In this document: piece after piece, positions 34,614-46,045 of the stretch
How positions within the stretch are numbered: position 1 is the first letter of the stretch
Layout: every line of letters starts with the position of its first letter
DNA from: Dugong dugon
Lineage: Eukaryota; Chordata; Mammalia; Sirenia; Dugongidae
Reading direction: 5' to 3'
DNA length: 64,000 bases
NCBI GenBank assembly: GCA_030035585.1
Contig: CM057462.1
Coordinates: 92,401,234-92,465,233 of the forward strand
Notes under the pieces: generated by a model
Told to the model about the DNA's origin: nothing
Database searches by the model: none
What the model saw: the letters and a program-made list of their open reading frames with translations, nothing else
Program-made: the position numbers and the translations under genes

Positions 34614-37600
34614 TTACAATAGAGGTCTCATACAATATTTGTCCTTTTGTGATTGACTTATTTCACTCAGCATAATGTCCTCCAGTTTCATCCACGTTAT
34701 GAGATGCTTCACAGATTCATTGTTGTTCTTTCTCATTGCATAGTACTCCATTGTGTGTACGTACCATAGTTTGTTTATCCATTCATCTGTTGATGGGCAT
34801 CTAGGTTGTTTCCATCGTTTTGCTATTGTGAACAATGCCGCCATGAACATAGGTGTGCATATGTCTATTCGAGTGATGACTCTTATTTCTCTAGGATATA
34901 TTCCTAGGAGTGGGATTGCTGGATCGAATGGTATACCTATTTCTAGCTTTCTGAGGAAGCGCCATATCATTTTCCAACATGGTTGTATCATTTTGAATTC
35001 CCACCAGCAGTGCATAAGAGTTCCCATCTCCCCGCAGCCCCTCCAACATTTGTTATTTCCAGTGTTTTTGATTCGTGCCAGTAATGCCAGGTTGAGATGG
35101 TATCTCATTGTGGTTTTAATTTGCATTTCTCTTAATGGTTAGTGATCACGAGCATTTCCTCATGTGTCTGTTGGCCATTTGAATGTCTTCTTTGGTGAAG
35201 TGCCTGTTCGTTTCCTTTGCCCATTTTTTAATAGGATTATTTGTCTTTTTGTTGTAGAGGTGTTGGATTTTCTTGTAGATTATGGAGATTAGACCTTTGT
35301 GGGACTTGTACTGTTCAAAAAATTTTTCCCAGTCTGTAGGTTCTCTTTTTACTCTTTTGGTGAAGTTTTTTAAAGAGCATAGGTGTTTGAGTTTTAGAAG
35401 ATCCCAGTTATCTAGCTTATCTATTGGGGTTTGTGCGTTGATGGTTATGGTTTGTATCCTGTTAATGCCATGTATTAAGGCCTGAAGTGTCGGTCCTATT
35501 TTTTCTTCTATGAACTTTATAGTTTTAGGCTTTGTATTCAGGTCTTTGATCCATTTTGAAGTAGTTTTTGTATACGGTGTGAGGTATGGGTCCTGTTTCA
35601 TTTTTTTGCAAATGGATATCCAGTTTTGCCAGCACCATTTGTTAAAAAGACTGTCTTTTCCCCATTTGATGGACTTTGGGACCTTGTCGAAGATCAGGTG
35701 ACCGTAGGTGGATGGATTTACATCTGGGTTCTCAATTCTGTTCCATTGGTCAATGTATCTGTCGTTGTACCAGTACCAGGCTGTTTTGACTACTGCAGCT
35801 ATATAGTAGGTTCTGAAGTCAGGTAGGGTGAGTCCTCCAACTTTATTCTTCTTCTTCAGTAGTGCTTTACTTATTCGGGGCTTCTTCCCTTTCCATGTAA
35901 AGTTAATGATTAGTTTTTCCATCTCTTTGAAGAATGTTGCTGGTATTTGGATCGGGATTGCGTTGTATTTGTAAATTGCTTTGGGTAGAATTGCCATTTT
36001 CACAATGTTGAGTCTGCCTATCCATGAGCATGGTATGTTTTTCCATTTATGTAGATCCCTTTGGGTTTCATGCAGTAGTGTTTTGTACTTTTCTTTGTAT
36101 AGGTGTTTTATATCCCTGGTCAGATTTATTCCTAAGTATTTTATCTTTTTAGGGGCTATTGAAAATGGTATTGATTTCCTGATTTCCTTTTCATCGTTCT
36201 CCTTACTGGTGTATAGGAATCCAACTGATTTTTGAATGCTGTATCCTGCTACTCTGCTGAATCTTTCTATTAGTTCCAGTAGATTTCTTGTGGAGTCTTT
36301 AGGGTTTTCTATGTATAGTATCATATCATCTGCAAACAGGGACAGTTTAACTTCTTCATTACCAATTTGGATGCCCTTTATTTCTTTTTCTTGCCTTACT
36401 GCTCTAGCTAGAACTTCCAACACAATGTTAAATAGGAGTGGTGATAAAGGGCATCCTTGTCTTGTTCCTGTTTTCAAGGGGAACGTTTTCAGCCTCTCTC
36501 CATTAAGAATGATGTTGGCCGTTGGTTTTGCATAGATGCCCTGTATGATGTTGAGAAATTTCCCTTCTATACCTATTTGATTGAGAGTTTTTATCAGGAA
36601 TGGGTGTTGGACTTTGTCAAATGCCTTTTCTGCATCAATTGAGATGATCATGTGATTCTTTTCTTTCCTTTTATTTATGTTGTGGATTCCGTTGATTGAT
36701 TTTCTAATGTCGAACCATCCTTGCATACCTGGTATGAATCCTACTTGGTCGTGGTGTGTTATTTTTTTGATATGATGCTGAATTCTATTGGCTAGAATTT
36801 TGTTCAGAATTTTTGCATCTATTTTCATGAGAGATATTGGTCTGTAATTAATTTTCTTTTTTTGTGATGTCTTTGCCTGGTTTTGGTATCAGCATTATGC
36901 TGGCTTCATAGAATGAATTTGGAAGTGTTGCTTCCTCTTCTATGCTCTGAAATAGTTTGAGTAGTACTGGTACAAGCTCTTCTGTAAATGTTTGGTAGAA
37001 TTCTCCAGTGAAGCCATCTGGGCCAGGGCTTTTTTTGGTTGGGAGTTTTTTTATTACCTTTTCAATCTCTTCTCTTGTTATGGGTCTGTTCAGATTTTCA
37101 ACATCACTTTGTTGTAGTTTGGGTAGGCTGTGTGTTTCTAGAAGTTTATCCATTTCCTCTAGGTGTTCAAATTTGTTGGAGTATAGTTTTTCATAATATA
37201 CTGTTATAATCCTTTTTATTTCAGTTGGGTCTGTTGTAATGTCCCCCATTTTATTTCTTATTTGGGTTATTTTTGTCCTCTCCTGTTTTTCTTTTCTCAG
37301 TCTGGCCAGTGGTTTGTTGATTTTGTTGATTCTTTCTTTTGTTTTTCTGTTCTCTATTTCATGTATTTCTGCTCTGATCTTTACTATTTCCTTTCTTCCT
37401 GTGGTTGTGGGCTTTTTTTGCTGTTCTCTTTCTATTTGTTTGAGTTCTGTAGTTAATGTTTTGATTTTGTCCCTTTCTTCTTTTTTGATATGTGCATCTA
37501 TTGCTATAAATTGTCCTCTGAGGACTGCCTTTGCTGTGTCCCAAAGGTTTTGGTATGATGTGTTTTCATTCTCATTTGATTCTAGGAATTTTTTGATTCC

Positions 37601-38404
37601 ATCTCTGATTTCTTCAATTACCCACTGATGTGTAAGTAGGGTATTATTCAGTTTCCATGTAGTTGATTTTTTTTCCTTGCTCTTTCTAGTGTTAATTTCT
37701 ACCTTGATGGCATTGTGGTCAGAAAAGATACTGTGAATTATCTCAACGTTTTGGATCTTGTTGAGGATTGCTCTGTGGCCTAAGATGTGGTCTATTCCGA
37801 AGAACGTTCCATGTGCATTGGAAAAGAATGTGTACTTTGCAGTGGTTGGATGGAGTGTTCTATATATGTCTATGAGGTCAAGTTGGCTGATTGTGCCCTT
37901 TAGGTCTTCTGTATCTTTGCTGAGTTTCTTCTTAGTTGTTCTGTCCTTTACTGAGAGTGGTGTGTTGAAGTCTCCTACTATTATTGTGGAACTGTCAATT
38001 TCTCTTTTCAGTGTTGTTAGAGTTTGTTTTATGTATTTTGGAGCCCTGTCATTGGGTGCGTAGATGTTTATTATGGTTATGTCTTCATGATGGATGGTCC
38101 CCTTAATCATTATATAGTGTCCTTCTTTGTCTTTTATGGTAGATTTTGTTTTAAAGTCTGTTTTATCTGAGATTAGAATTGCCACTCCTGCTCTTTTTTG
38201 GTAGTTGTTAGCTTGATATATTTATTTCCAACCTTTGACTTTTAATAAATTCACATCTTTGTTTCTAAGGTGTGTCTCTTGTAGACAGCATATTGATGGA
38301 TCCTGTTTTCTTATCCATTCTGTGACTCTCCGTCTCTTTATGGGTGCATTGAATCTATTTACATTCAGTGTAATTATTGATAGATGTGAGTTTGTTGCTG
38401 TCAT
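34614..38404 (-). pseudogene. L1 ORF2 (endonuclease-reverse transcriptase), broken in three places
   Basis: ORF2p nicks target DNA and reverse-transcribes L1 RNA. About 1,263 codons are present, close to the family length. Visible motifs: N14 in TLNVN and E43 in LQETHL of the endonuclease; GDFNT, DHILG and SDHN further on; the RT palm with [12 protein letters not shown] and [19 protein letters not shown]; and a C-terminal Cys/His region ([14 protein letters not shown]). Breaks: an in-frame stop at 38222-38224 (after GWK), a 4-base insertion near 36840-36850 (after ITKKEN), and a stop at 35146-35148 followed by a one-base insertion near 35137. The four remaining open pieces are otherwise well conserved. 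The start ATG at 38404 overlaps a short upstream ORF's stop. Confidence 0.95.
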
Positions 38405-38658
38405 TTTGTAGTGCTTTTTTTTGTGGTGCTGACGTTTTCTTTGTTCTTCTTACTCTCTTGTGCTGAATTACTTTTGTTTGTGGATTTTGTGTTCATTTCT
38501 TTTGTTTTTGTAGGTTTTGTTTTTGCTGAGACTTTATGTTTTTCGTCTTTATGAGTTGGTTTGTTAACTTTCTTTGTGGTTACCATGAATTTTACCCTTA
38601 TCTTTATAAGTTTGAAGCAGTCTACCCTTACTTGGTATTGCCTTGCCTTCCTCTCCAT
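38401..38658 (-). CDS. Small basic ORF in the L1 inter-ORF spacer (85 codons, uncertain)
   Basis: Starts with a true ATG and ends in a TGA that overlaps the ORF2 start (ATGA at 38404-38401). The product would be very rich in Lys, Thr and Ser (TTKKVNKPTHKDEKHK, KTKPTKTKEM) with no recognised domain. Human L1 has only a spacer of about 60 bp here, so the 418-bp spacer is unusual. A-rich composition alone could produce such an ORF; whether it is translated is unknown. Confidence 0.3.
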   Translation of the reverse strand: MERKARQYQVRVDCFKLIKIRVKFMVTTKKVNKPTHKDEKHKVSAKTKPTKTKEMNTKSTNKSNSAQESKKNKENVSTTKKSTTK

Positions 38659-38822
38659 TAGAAGGTTCTCTACCTATGCCGTTTATTCCCTCTTTCATTG
38701 TTTTGATGTGGTTGTCATCCATCGATTGACTGCTCTGATTCCCTGGTGTATTTCTTTTGGTTTTGGATAGTCCTCGAGAGTTCATTTCCTAGATTGGTAT
38801 CTGACTCGTAAGATCCTGCGTC

Positions 38823-39871
38823 CTAGGTCCTGCCTGAGGGCTGAAGCTGTTTGTCCTCAGATACAAGAACTCCCTTTAATAATTCGTGTAAGTTTGGTTT
38901 GACTTTTACATATTCCCTTAGTTTCTGTTTCTTTGGAAATGACTTAATTTCACCATCAAATTTGAACGAGAGTTTTGCAGGATATATTATTCTTGGCTGA
39001 CAATTTTTTTCTTTCAAGATTTTGTATATGTCATCCCACTGCCTTCTTGCCTGCATGGTTTCTGCCGAATAATCTGAGCTTAGTCTTATTGTTTCTCCTC
39101 TGTATGTGACTTCTTGTTTTCCACGAGCTGCTCTCAGGATTCTTTGTTTGTCTTTGGTTTTGGTAGGTGTGAATATGATATGCCTTGGTGATTTTCTTTT
39201 GGGGTCTCTTCTATATGGGGTTCGTTGAGCTTTTTGGATGGCTAGCTTTTCATCTTTCATGATATTGGGGAAGTTTTCTGTCAGCAGTTCCTCAATGATC
39301 CTCTCTGTGTTTTCTGTTTTCTCCCCCTGTTCTGGAATGCCAATCAGTTGTGAATTTTTGCTTTTGATTGTGTCCCACATAACTCTCAGGGTCTCTTCAT
39401 TTTCCTTTGTTGTTTTTTCTGAGTTTTCCTGAAACAGAGTTGTATCCAAGTGTTTGTCTTCAATTCCACTGATCCTGTCTTCCACCGTTTCAAATCTGCT
39501 TCTCAGCCCTTCTATGACACCGTCCATTTCTGAAATCTTGTTGTTTATCTTTTGGATTTCTAATTGTTGTCTTTGTATAATTCTAGTTGTGGATTTATTT
39601 TGGCATTTTGTTCCTGCATTATTTTCCTGAATTCTTCCAATTTTTTGTCTGTGTTTTCCATGAATTTGTCTATTTTTTCCTCATGTTTGTCAGCTTTTTG
39701 ACTCAGTTCTTGGAGAATTCTGAGTATTAGAAATTTGAATTCCTTATCAGGTAGTTCTAGTGCATTTTCTTCCAGAGGAGAGTCATCTGGTGTTTTATTT
39801 TGGACGCCTACTGCAACCATCCTGTCCTGTTTTTGTAAATGTTTTGGTATTGTCTGCTGTTTTCGGGGCAT
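38823..39871 (-). pseudogene. L1 ORF1 (RNA-binding chaperone), one frameshift
   Basis: ORF1p trimerises and coats L1 RNA. The N-terminal piece (39560-39871) has a Lys/Glu-rich coiled coil (KADKHEEKIDKFMENTDKK). The C-terminal piece contains the RRM (IPEQGEKTENTERIIEELL) and the C-terminal domain with RHIIF, QRILRAARG and YPAKLSFKFDGE. The two pieces are in different registers: near 39560 the correct frame continues QLEIQKINNKISEM, so one small insertion or deletion separates them. Total length is about 349 codons, near the family norm. Confidence 0.9.
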
Positions 39872-41791
39872 TCAGTAGTTATTTTTCTCGTTTATTGATT
39901 GTAGATTTATTTGTTGCATCCCCTTTTTTTTAATATATTTGACTATGTCTGAGCAGGCGGATTGTGTGTTCTTTGTTGTTTGCTCGTCTGTGGGCACAAT
40001 ACTTTTCGCCTCCTTCTCCAATTTGCAGGGTCCGTCACTCAGATATGGTATGGCAGGGCAGGTCTAGCTGAAGAGGAGTTACTGGGATGGGTTGTTTGTG
40101 GCACTTAATACAGCCATCACAGCGGGTTGGTAATCAGTGCAGGGCAGGTTCCAGTAGGCTGTGCCTGTGCTGCTTGGTGGTGTGATGTCAAGTACATGGT
40201 GCAGGTAGGCGGGATGCAGCAGGGAGATTGTTATGTGTGGAGCTAAGATGGATATGGGAGAGATGAGAGAGGTACAGGAGCCAAAAACATAGAAACAAAC
40301 AAAAAGAATGCTAGGGGAGCTTGCTGTTAGAGTGGAGAGATAAGAGACTATGAAATGGAGAAAAACAGAAAGGGGAAGAGGGAGAAAAGAAAAGAATGAA
40401 TAAATAAATATCAGAAAGGTTAAAGAACCACAAAGTTCCCAGGGATCCCACTGGTGCAGCTGTGAAGTCTGGGGTAGTCGCTCTCAGTTGTTGCAGTACA
40501 GCCTGGCTAGGAGGTGTAGAGGTATACAATGCCAGGTATTCAGGGAGCAGAAAGAGAAGGAAGATATAGAGAGACAAGAAACTGAGAAGTGAAGAAATAC
40601 AAAAAGGGAAAAAGAGGGAAAAGAAAACAAAACAAATTAAAAAACAAAAAACAAAAAAGGTCCCCCAAAAAACAGAAAAAAAAAAAAAAAAAACCAACGA
40701 AGAAAGAAACGTCCTCAGGGATCCCTCTGCACGTCTGTGCAAGCCGGGGGGGATGTCTCCTTGCCACACAGCACCGCCTGGCCAGAAAAGGCTCCCAAAT
40801 TAAGAAAAGGAAAAGAAAAGAAACAAACAATTCAAAACAAACAAATGAACAGAAGCCCCGGGATCCCACTAGCACGGCAGCCCAGACCGGGAAGCAGCTC
40901 CACACTCGAACAGAGTTCCATAGCCCCTCAGGAAGAAGCAAAGATGGCGCACGGGAGCCAGGTATTTGAGCAAAAGGAGGGGGAGGTGGTGAGAGGTAAG
41001 GAAGAAATCAAAAGAAGGAGAAAAAAAAGCAACACTAGCAGCGAACAAATGGCCCTCAGAGAGCCAGCTAGTGCGGGCTTGTGTTTCTTGGACGAGAGAC
41101 TGTGTCCGCGGGAAGCAGAGGTGGCCGAGTGTGGGTGAAGAAGGGTAGGAAGTGGGAAAGCATATATCACAAATTACCGGAGCTCTACAGCCCCTCAGGA
41201 AGAAGCAAAGATGGCGCACGGAGCCAGTTATTTGAGTGAAAGGAGGCAGAGGTGGTGAGAGGTAAGGAAGAAATCAAAAGAAGCGGAAAAAATCAACACC
41301 AGCAGCCAACAAATGGCACTCAGAGAGCCGGCCCGTTTGGGTGTGTGCAATCCAAGCAGCCGGTGTTTCCCGGTCAAGAGACTGTGGCCGCAGGAAGCAG
41401 AGGAGGCCGAGTGGGGGTGAAGAAGAATGGGGGGTGGGAAAGTGTATATTGCAAATTACTGGTTGTTTTATCTCCCGCTGGACGCTCCTTGAGGCTGCTT
41501 TCTCGTACCCCCTGTTCGCTGGTCTCCGATAGGAGTCCAAGATGGTGGATCTGCGCTACGTTAGCTGGTAGGGGACCTCTCCATGAATCTCTCCTCTCTC
41601 TCCGTTCCCTGTCAGTTTTCTCACTCCATTTCGTACTTGGCTGAGTTCTTTATCTCTTCATTTGATGTTTTAGGGTTTCAGGATTGTTGTATTCTCTGTT
41701 CGGCGTAGTTTTTCAGATCCTTGCTGTGGAGGGACGGCATGGTGCTTCTGCCTAGAGCGCCATTTTGCTGGAACTCTCTCTGTGTCTCTGT
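39872..41791 (-). promoter_or_regulatory. L1 5' UTR/promoter with tandem units
   Basis: About 1.9 kb between the element's 5' end (GCAAAATGGCGCTCTAGG on the minus strand) and ORF1. Two direct units start with CCCCTCAGGAAGAAGCAAAG at 40924 and 41191 (offset 267 bp), the second about 15 bp longer. Weaker repeats of GGGATCCC(A/T)CT occur at about 40442, 40718 and 40861. Such unit arrays act as promoters in some L1 families. Confidence 0.75.
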
Positions 41792-41805
41792 TAAGTGGGA
41801 TCTCT

Positions 41806-41915
41806 CTCTTTCTAAATTTGGCAAGTGAGGTTGGTGAATCACCCAAGGTCCCTCTGTAGCTGGTGGAGCCTGTCTGAAACCTAGCTTCTTTCACTTCAGG
41901 GCCCTTGTGCTTTCT
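41806..41915 (-). repeat. MIR fragment, right half
   Basis: AATTTGGCAAGTGAGGTTGG, ATCACCCAAGGTCCCTCT resembles the MIR continuing from 33390 across the L1 insertion. Confidence 0.45.
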
Positions 41916-42124
41916 GCTGTAATGACAACCGTGTTTGGAATTTGTGACTAAGATACTGATCTATGTCTGTTTAACTGCACTTTTACCAGCAAATGACTGC
42001 CTGATTCTCACTTGTTTTATCCACAAAATCTTGAAATCAGCTATAGCTTTTAGAAATAGTTACGAGGCATTTGTGGGTGGGGACCTGGAGCTGGGATTCC
42101 TGTAACCTTAAGAAAATTCACTTG

Positions 42125-42265
42125 CAATAGACAAGGAGAAGGGCTTTGGCATCAGATGATCTTGGTGTGTGTCTGAGCCGAGCATTTACCTGCCAGCTTA
42201 CTTCAGCAAATTAACTTCCCTGGAACTCACTTTCCTCACCTGTACAACATGAAGTATCCTGGTGC
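42125..42265 (+). repeat. MIR SINE fragment
   Basis: GGGCTTTGGCATCAGATGAT head and CACTTTCCTCACCTGTACAA core. Confidence 0.6.
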
Positions 42266-42278
42266 CTAACTGGACAGG

Positions 42279-42486
42279 AAGGAGCCTTGGTGGTGCAATG
42301 GTTAAGCACTCAGCTACTAACCGAAAGGTTGGAAGTTCAAACCCGCCCAGCAGCTCTGCAGGAGAAAAGACCTGGCTATTTGCTCTAGTAATTACAGCCT
42401 AGAAAACTCTATGGTGCAGCCCTACTCTGTCCTGTAGGGTTGCTATGAGTTGGAATCGACTTGACAGCACATGGCAACAACAACCA
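42279..42486 (+). mobile_element. AfroSINE, full length
   Basis: Head AGGAGCCTTGGTGGTGCAAT, box B AGTTCAAACCC, tail GAGTTGGAATCGACTTGACA. Confidence 0.95.
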
Positions 42487-42659
42487 CCTTGACGGGGTGG
42501 GTAGAGCTGTGGAAGGTGCCTGGCACAGTCAGTTTGGCCTAGGCCAGTCAGTGTTCTGTGTGTACTAGCAGCTACCTCGGTGAATTGAATGGAGAACAGC
42601 AGCAATCTCTTGTGATTTTCACAGGATGCGATGGGACAAAATTTCTAAAGCTCCTTGTA

Positions 42660-43583
42660 TTGTCGTTGTTGTTAGTGCTGTCAAGTTGATTTTGACTTGT
42701 AGTAACCCCATGTGTTACAGAGTAGAACTGCCCTATAGGGCTTTTTAGGCTGTAATCTTTTATTATTTTTTAAAAATTTTTTCCCATACAAAAATTTATA
42801 CATACATTTTTATGTGACTCTAATTGCTCTCCCCATACTGTGACAGCATACTCCTCCATTCCACCCCTGATTCCTCATGTCCATTCAGCCAGCTCCTAAT
42901 TCTCTCTGCCTTCCCATCTCACCTCCGGGCAGAAGCTGCCTGTTTAGTCCCTTGTATCTACTTGAGCTTAGAGGCACACTCCTCACGAGTATCAATTTAT
43001 GTCCCACATAGTCCAGTCCAATCCCTGTCTAAAGAGTTGGCCTCGGAAATTGTTTTAGTTCTGGGCTGATAGAGAATCTGGGGGCCGTGCTTTCCAGGGT
43101 TCCTCCAGTCTCAGTCAGACCATTAAGTCTGGTCTTTTTAATAGAATTTGAGTTCTGCACCCCACCTTTCTCCTGCTCCATCTGGGACTGTCTGTTGTAT
43201 TTCCTGTCAGGGCGGTCATTGGTGGTAGCTGGGCACCATCTAGTTCCTGTGGTCTCAGGCTGATGAAGTCTCTGGTTTATGTGGCCTTTTCTGTCTGTTA
43301 GGCTAATACTTGCCTTGTGTCTTTGGTGTTCTTCATTCTCTTTTACTCCAGATGGTTGGGACCAATTGATGCATCTTAGGTGGCCACTTGCAAGCTTTTA
43401 AGACCCCAGACACCACTCACCAAAGTAGGATGCAGAACATTTTCTTAATAAGCTTTGTTATTAGGCTGTAATCTTAATGGGAGCAGATAGCCAGATCTTT
43501 CTCCCTCAGAGCTGCTGGGTGGGTTCTAACCACCAAAATTCTGTTAGCAGCCGAGCACTTAACCATTGCACCACCAGGGCTCC
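42660..43583 (-). mobile_element. AfroSINE split by an L1 3' end
   Basis: The left part (42660-42759) and right part (43461-43583) together make one reversed AfroSINE, from GTGCTGTCAAGTTGATTTTG to TTGCACCACCAGGGCTCC. The break carries the L1 insertion below. Confidence 0.9.
42760..43460 (-). mobile_element. 5'-truncated L1 3' end inside an AfroSINE
   Basis: About 700 bp of L1 3' UTR (ATACTGTGACAGCATACTCC, AAGACCCCAGACACCACTCA) ending in a T/A-rich tract at the left. Flanked by TTAGGCTGTAATCTT at 42745-42759 and 43461-43475, a 15-bp target-site duplication lying within the SINE. Confidence 0.95.
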
Positions 43584-44329
43584 TTCATTGTGTTGTAAGG
43601 CTTTATTTTATAATATAATAATTTCTGTGGCATGCCTTCTTAGCACCTGAGACTTTTAGGTTATAGTCACATCAATATTTCTCAAGATTGGGGACTTTCT
43701 TATGCTCTGTGAAGCTTAAACATCAAGGTAAAAATAGGCTGACACCAGAAATCCTAGACATCTCTGAACAGCTCTTATCTGTTCTTGCTGGGAAACTGAC
43801 ACTTCTTCCTGATGGGTTTAGACATACATCAAGGCAGCTTACTCTACTTTATCTTCATAAACGTGGATACTTCATAGTTTTCACTTGATTTTCACACGCC
43901 ATGAAGAGTATTTGCTGTTTTTCTTTGTCCCACCTGAACCTTCAGTGTAATGACAGAATGTGTTAGCCCTCCGTATGGACTCTTTGAGAGGTGTGCCTTA
44001 AGTACATAGCACTCAGTCCAGCAGTGACTGTTTACCTGCATCTCTCTTCAGAGAATTGTTGCGTGCTGTATGGAAACTTCCAGTCCCAATATATTGCCTG
44101 TTTGAGATTAGCCACGTAGACTGCTGATAACAAGTAGCAACAATTTTTGATAGTGTCTTAAATCTACTAGTGAGTTACCCTCTTTCTCTGTGCCACTCAA
44201 AGCACTGTGCTCATTCACATTTTGTGCTGCTAAGCCTAGGAATCAAGTGCTTTGCCTGCAGCCAGGTAGTCTTCAGAGGGTCAGAGCCTGCTGTTGGGGT
44301 GTCCTAGGTAATGCCTGATAAGTAGCCTC
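43584..44329. other. Intron, nothing recognised
   Basis: No family or gene supported. Confidence 0.4.
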
Positions 44330-44515
44330 CCTCTGTTAATGTACTTGGCTGATAACTGAAAGGTTGGCGACTTGAATCTATCCAGAGGTGCCTTGGAAGA
44401 TAGGCCTGGTGCTCTACTTCCAAAAAAATGAGCCATGAATAGAACACAGTTGTACTTTGACACACATGGGGACACCATGAGTCAGAATCGACTTGATGGC
44501 AATTGATTTGGTTTT
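44330..44515 (+). mobile_element. AfroSINE, second type, short head
   Basis: GGCTGATAACTGAAAGGTTG, AGGCCTGGTGCTCTACTTCC, GAGTCAGAATCGACTTGATG. Confidence 0.85.
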
Positions 44516-45527
44516 TCTACCCCACTGAGGATGCCCAGTTTGTTCTATACCGATTCATCGATATTATCACTTGCCCCAAGCTCCTGCCAAGGAGCACTGA
44601 GTAAAGGGGCAGAGAGAGTCCAGAACTTAACACTAACTGACCTGTCTTTCCAGGAAGAAAACACAGGGTGTAGGGGTGTAGGGAATAGAGTATTCCACCC
44701 TGACACTGGCTGCACTGCTCAAACTCTCCTCCCCCCAAATCTGCAGCTGATTTTTTTTTTCTTTTTAGGCACAATTGCCAGATTTCATGATTGTGTGAAG
44801 ATTAAAACTATATAGATGAAATGATCAAAATGTTTTATAATAGCCCTCCCACATCTTTTGACTCTGGACTCAGGTTTAGAAAGTGTCTTAACCAATTCAG
44901 GATGTTGGTGAAAGTAGCTTCCCCCAGACTCATGGAATCAAATCAACAAAGTGGTTGGTCTGTCTGCCTGCACCGCAAGTGTTGATCTAGAGGAGGGGAG
45001 AAAAGAAAGGACCTGAGACACACAGCTCCTTCACCAGCTGAGTGATATGTGCTGTGTAAACTGCCAAGAAGCCACTGGGGATTCCATTTGGTGAAATATT
45101 TATTTAGCAACTAATGTGGATGCAGGAGAAATACATGGCAATATCCTGTCCCACAGGAAGCTTACTGTTTTGTTAGGGAAGCAAGATAACACCCAAAATG
45201 GCATGAGAATAACACGAGGACTCATTGAATCAAACCTCAATGTCCTGACATTTGTTCAGAGCCCCTTCCCTATCTTGCTGCCTCGTCTCTCTGTGTCCAG
45301 TGCCCTGTCTCCCTTCCCAGCTCATCTAGCTCATGCTGTTCCCTCTCTTCCTCTCCCTTAGTTGAAATCTTACTTGTTCTTCGGCTGCAGTGCTCCCACA
45401 TTCAGGAATCCATCCTGCCCTGCTTTGGCCTTCTGCCCTTTGTTCCCCTCTACCTTCCTGCCATTCAGCCAGTATTCTCATGCAGACCACTTATGCCATA
45501 CTCACTTATTTCTAACAACTAGATTTA
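44516..45527. other. Intron, nothing firmly recognised
   Basis: C/T-rich stretch near 45240-45500 is vaguely L2-like; otherwise unassigned. Confidence 0.35.
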
Positions 45528-45742
45528 AAAAAAAAAAAATGTAGACTTTATTTTCTAGAGCAGTTTTAGGTTATAGAAAAATTGTGCAGAAAAGTACAGA
45601 GTTCCTATATAGTCCCTCTCCCCGCCATGCACACAGTTCCTTGTATTATTAACATCTTGCATTAATGTGGTACATTTGTTACAATGGATGAACCAATAAT
45701 GATACATTATTATTATTATTTTATAGTCCATAGTTTACATTA
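45528..45742 (-). mobile_element. Old L1M 3' UTR fragment
   Basis: TAGACTTTATTTTCTAGAGC, GTGGTACATTTGTTACAATG and TCCATAGTTTACATTAGGG match the antisense 3' UTR of mammalian-wide L1. It is cut by the SINE that follows. Confidence 0.7.
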
Positions 45743-45744
45743 GG

Positions 45745-46045
45745 GGGTAGAGGTGATTCAGTGGTAGAATTCTTGCCTTCCATGCAGGAGACCTGGGTTG
45801 AATTCCTGGCCAATGTACCTCATGCTCAGCCACCACCTGTTAGTGGAATCTTGCGTGTTGCTATGATGCTGAAGTTTAAGTGGAGCTTCCAGACTATGAC
45901 AGACTAGGAAGAAAGGCCTGGTGATTTACTTCTGAAAATCAGCCGATGAAAATCATAGGGATGGTACAGGACCAGGTAGCATCTCGTTCTCTAATGCATG
46001 GGGTTACCATGAGTCAGGGGCTGACTGAGAGGCAGCTAACATACA
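45745..46045 (+). mobile_element. tRNA-Gly-headed SINE, full length
   Basis: The head (GATTCAGTGGTAGAATTCTT ... GTTGAATTCCTGGCCAATG) is a clear relative of tRNA-Gly(GCC), with box A and box B. The body contains GTGGAGCTTCCAGACTATGA and the segment AGGCCTGGTGATTTACTTCT shared with the second AfroSINE type. It ends GGGGCTGACTGAGAGGCAGC. Confidence 0.85.

Larger units (their letters stand above)
33440..41791 (-). mobile_element. Nearly full-length L1 retrotransposon
   Basis: A complete L1 of about 8.35 kb in reverse. Its poly(A) (T on this strand) is at 33440-33447, the 3' UTR at 33448-34613, ORF2 at 34614-38404, an inter-ORF spacer at 38405-38822, ORF1 at 38823-39871 and the 5' UTR at 39872-41791. 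The sequence TAAGTGGGATCTCT stands at 33421-33434 and 41792-41805, an obvious target-site duplication. The frames are long but carry a few breaks, so this copy is recent in evolutionary terms yet not coding-competent. It is longer than a human L1 because its 5' UTR, spacer and 3' UTR are long. Confidence 0.95.

Noticed and set aside
34753-37628. Several plus-strand frames of 60-130 codons
   Set aside because: They lie opposite L1 ORF2 and are shadows of its composition.
40311-41644. Low-complexity frames on both strands (Phe- or Lys-rich)
   Set aside because: They fall in the purine-rich L1 5' UTR; not proteins.
45745-45835. Possible tRNA-Gly gene
   Set aside because: The head has A and B boxes but is fused to a SINE body and carries substitutions in the stems; it is a SINE, not a functional tRNA. 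The same applies at 60,900.
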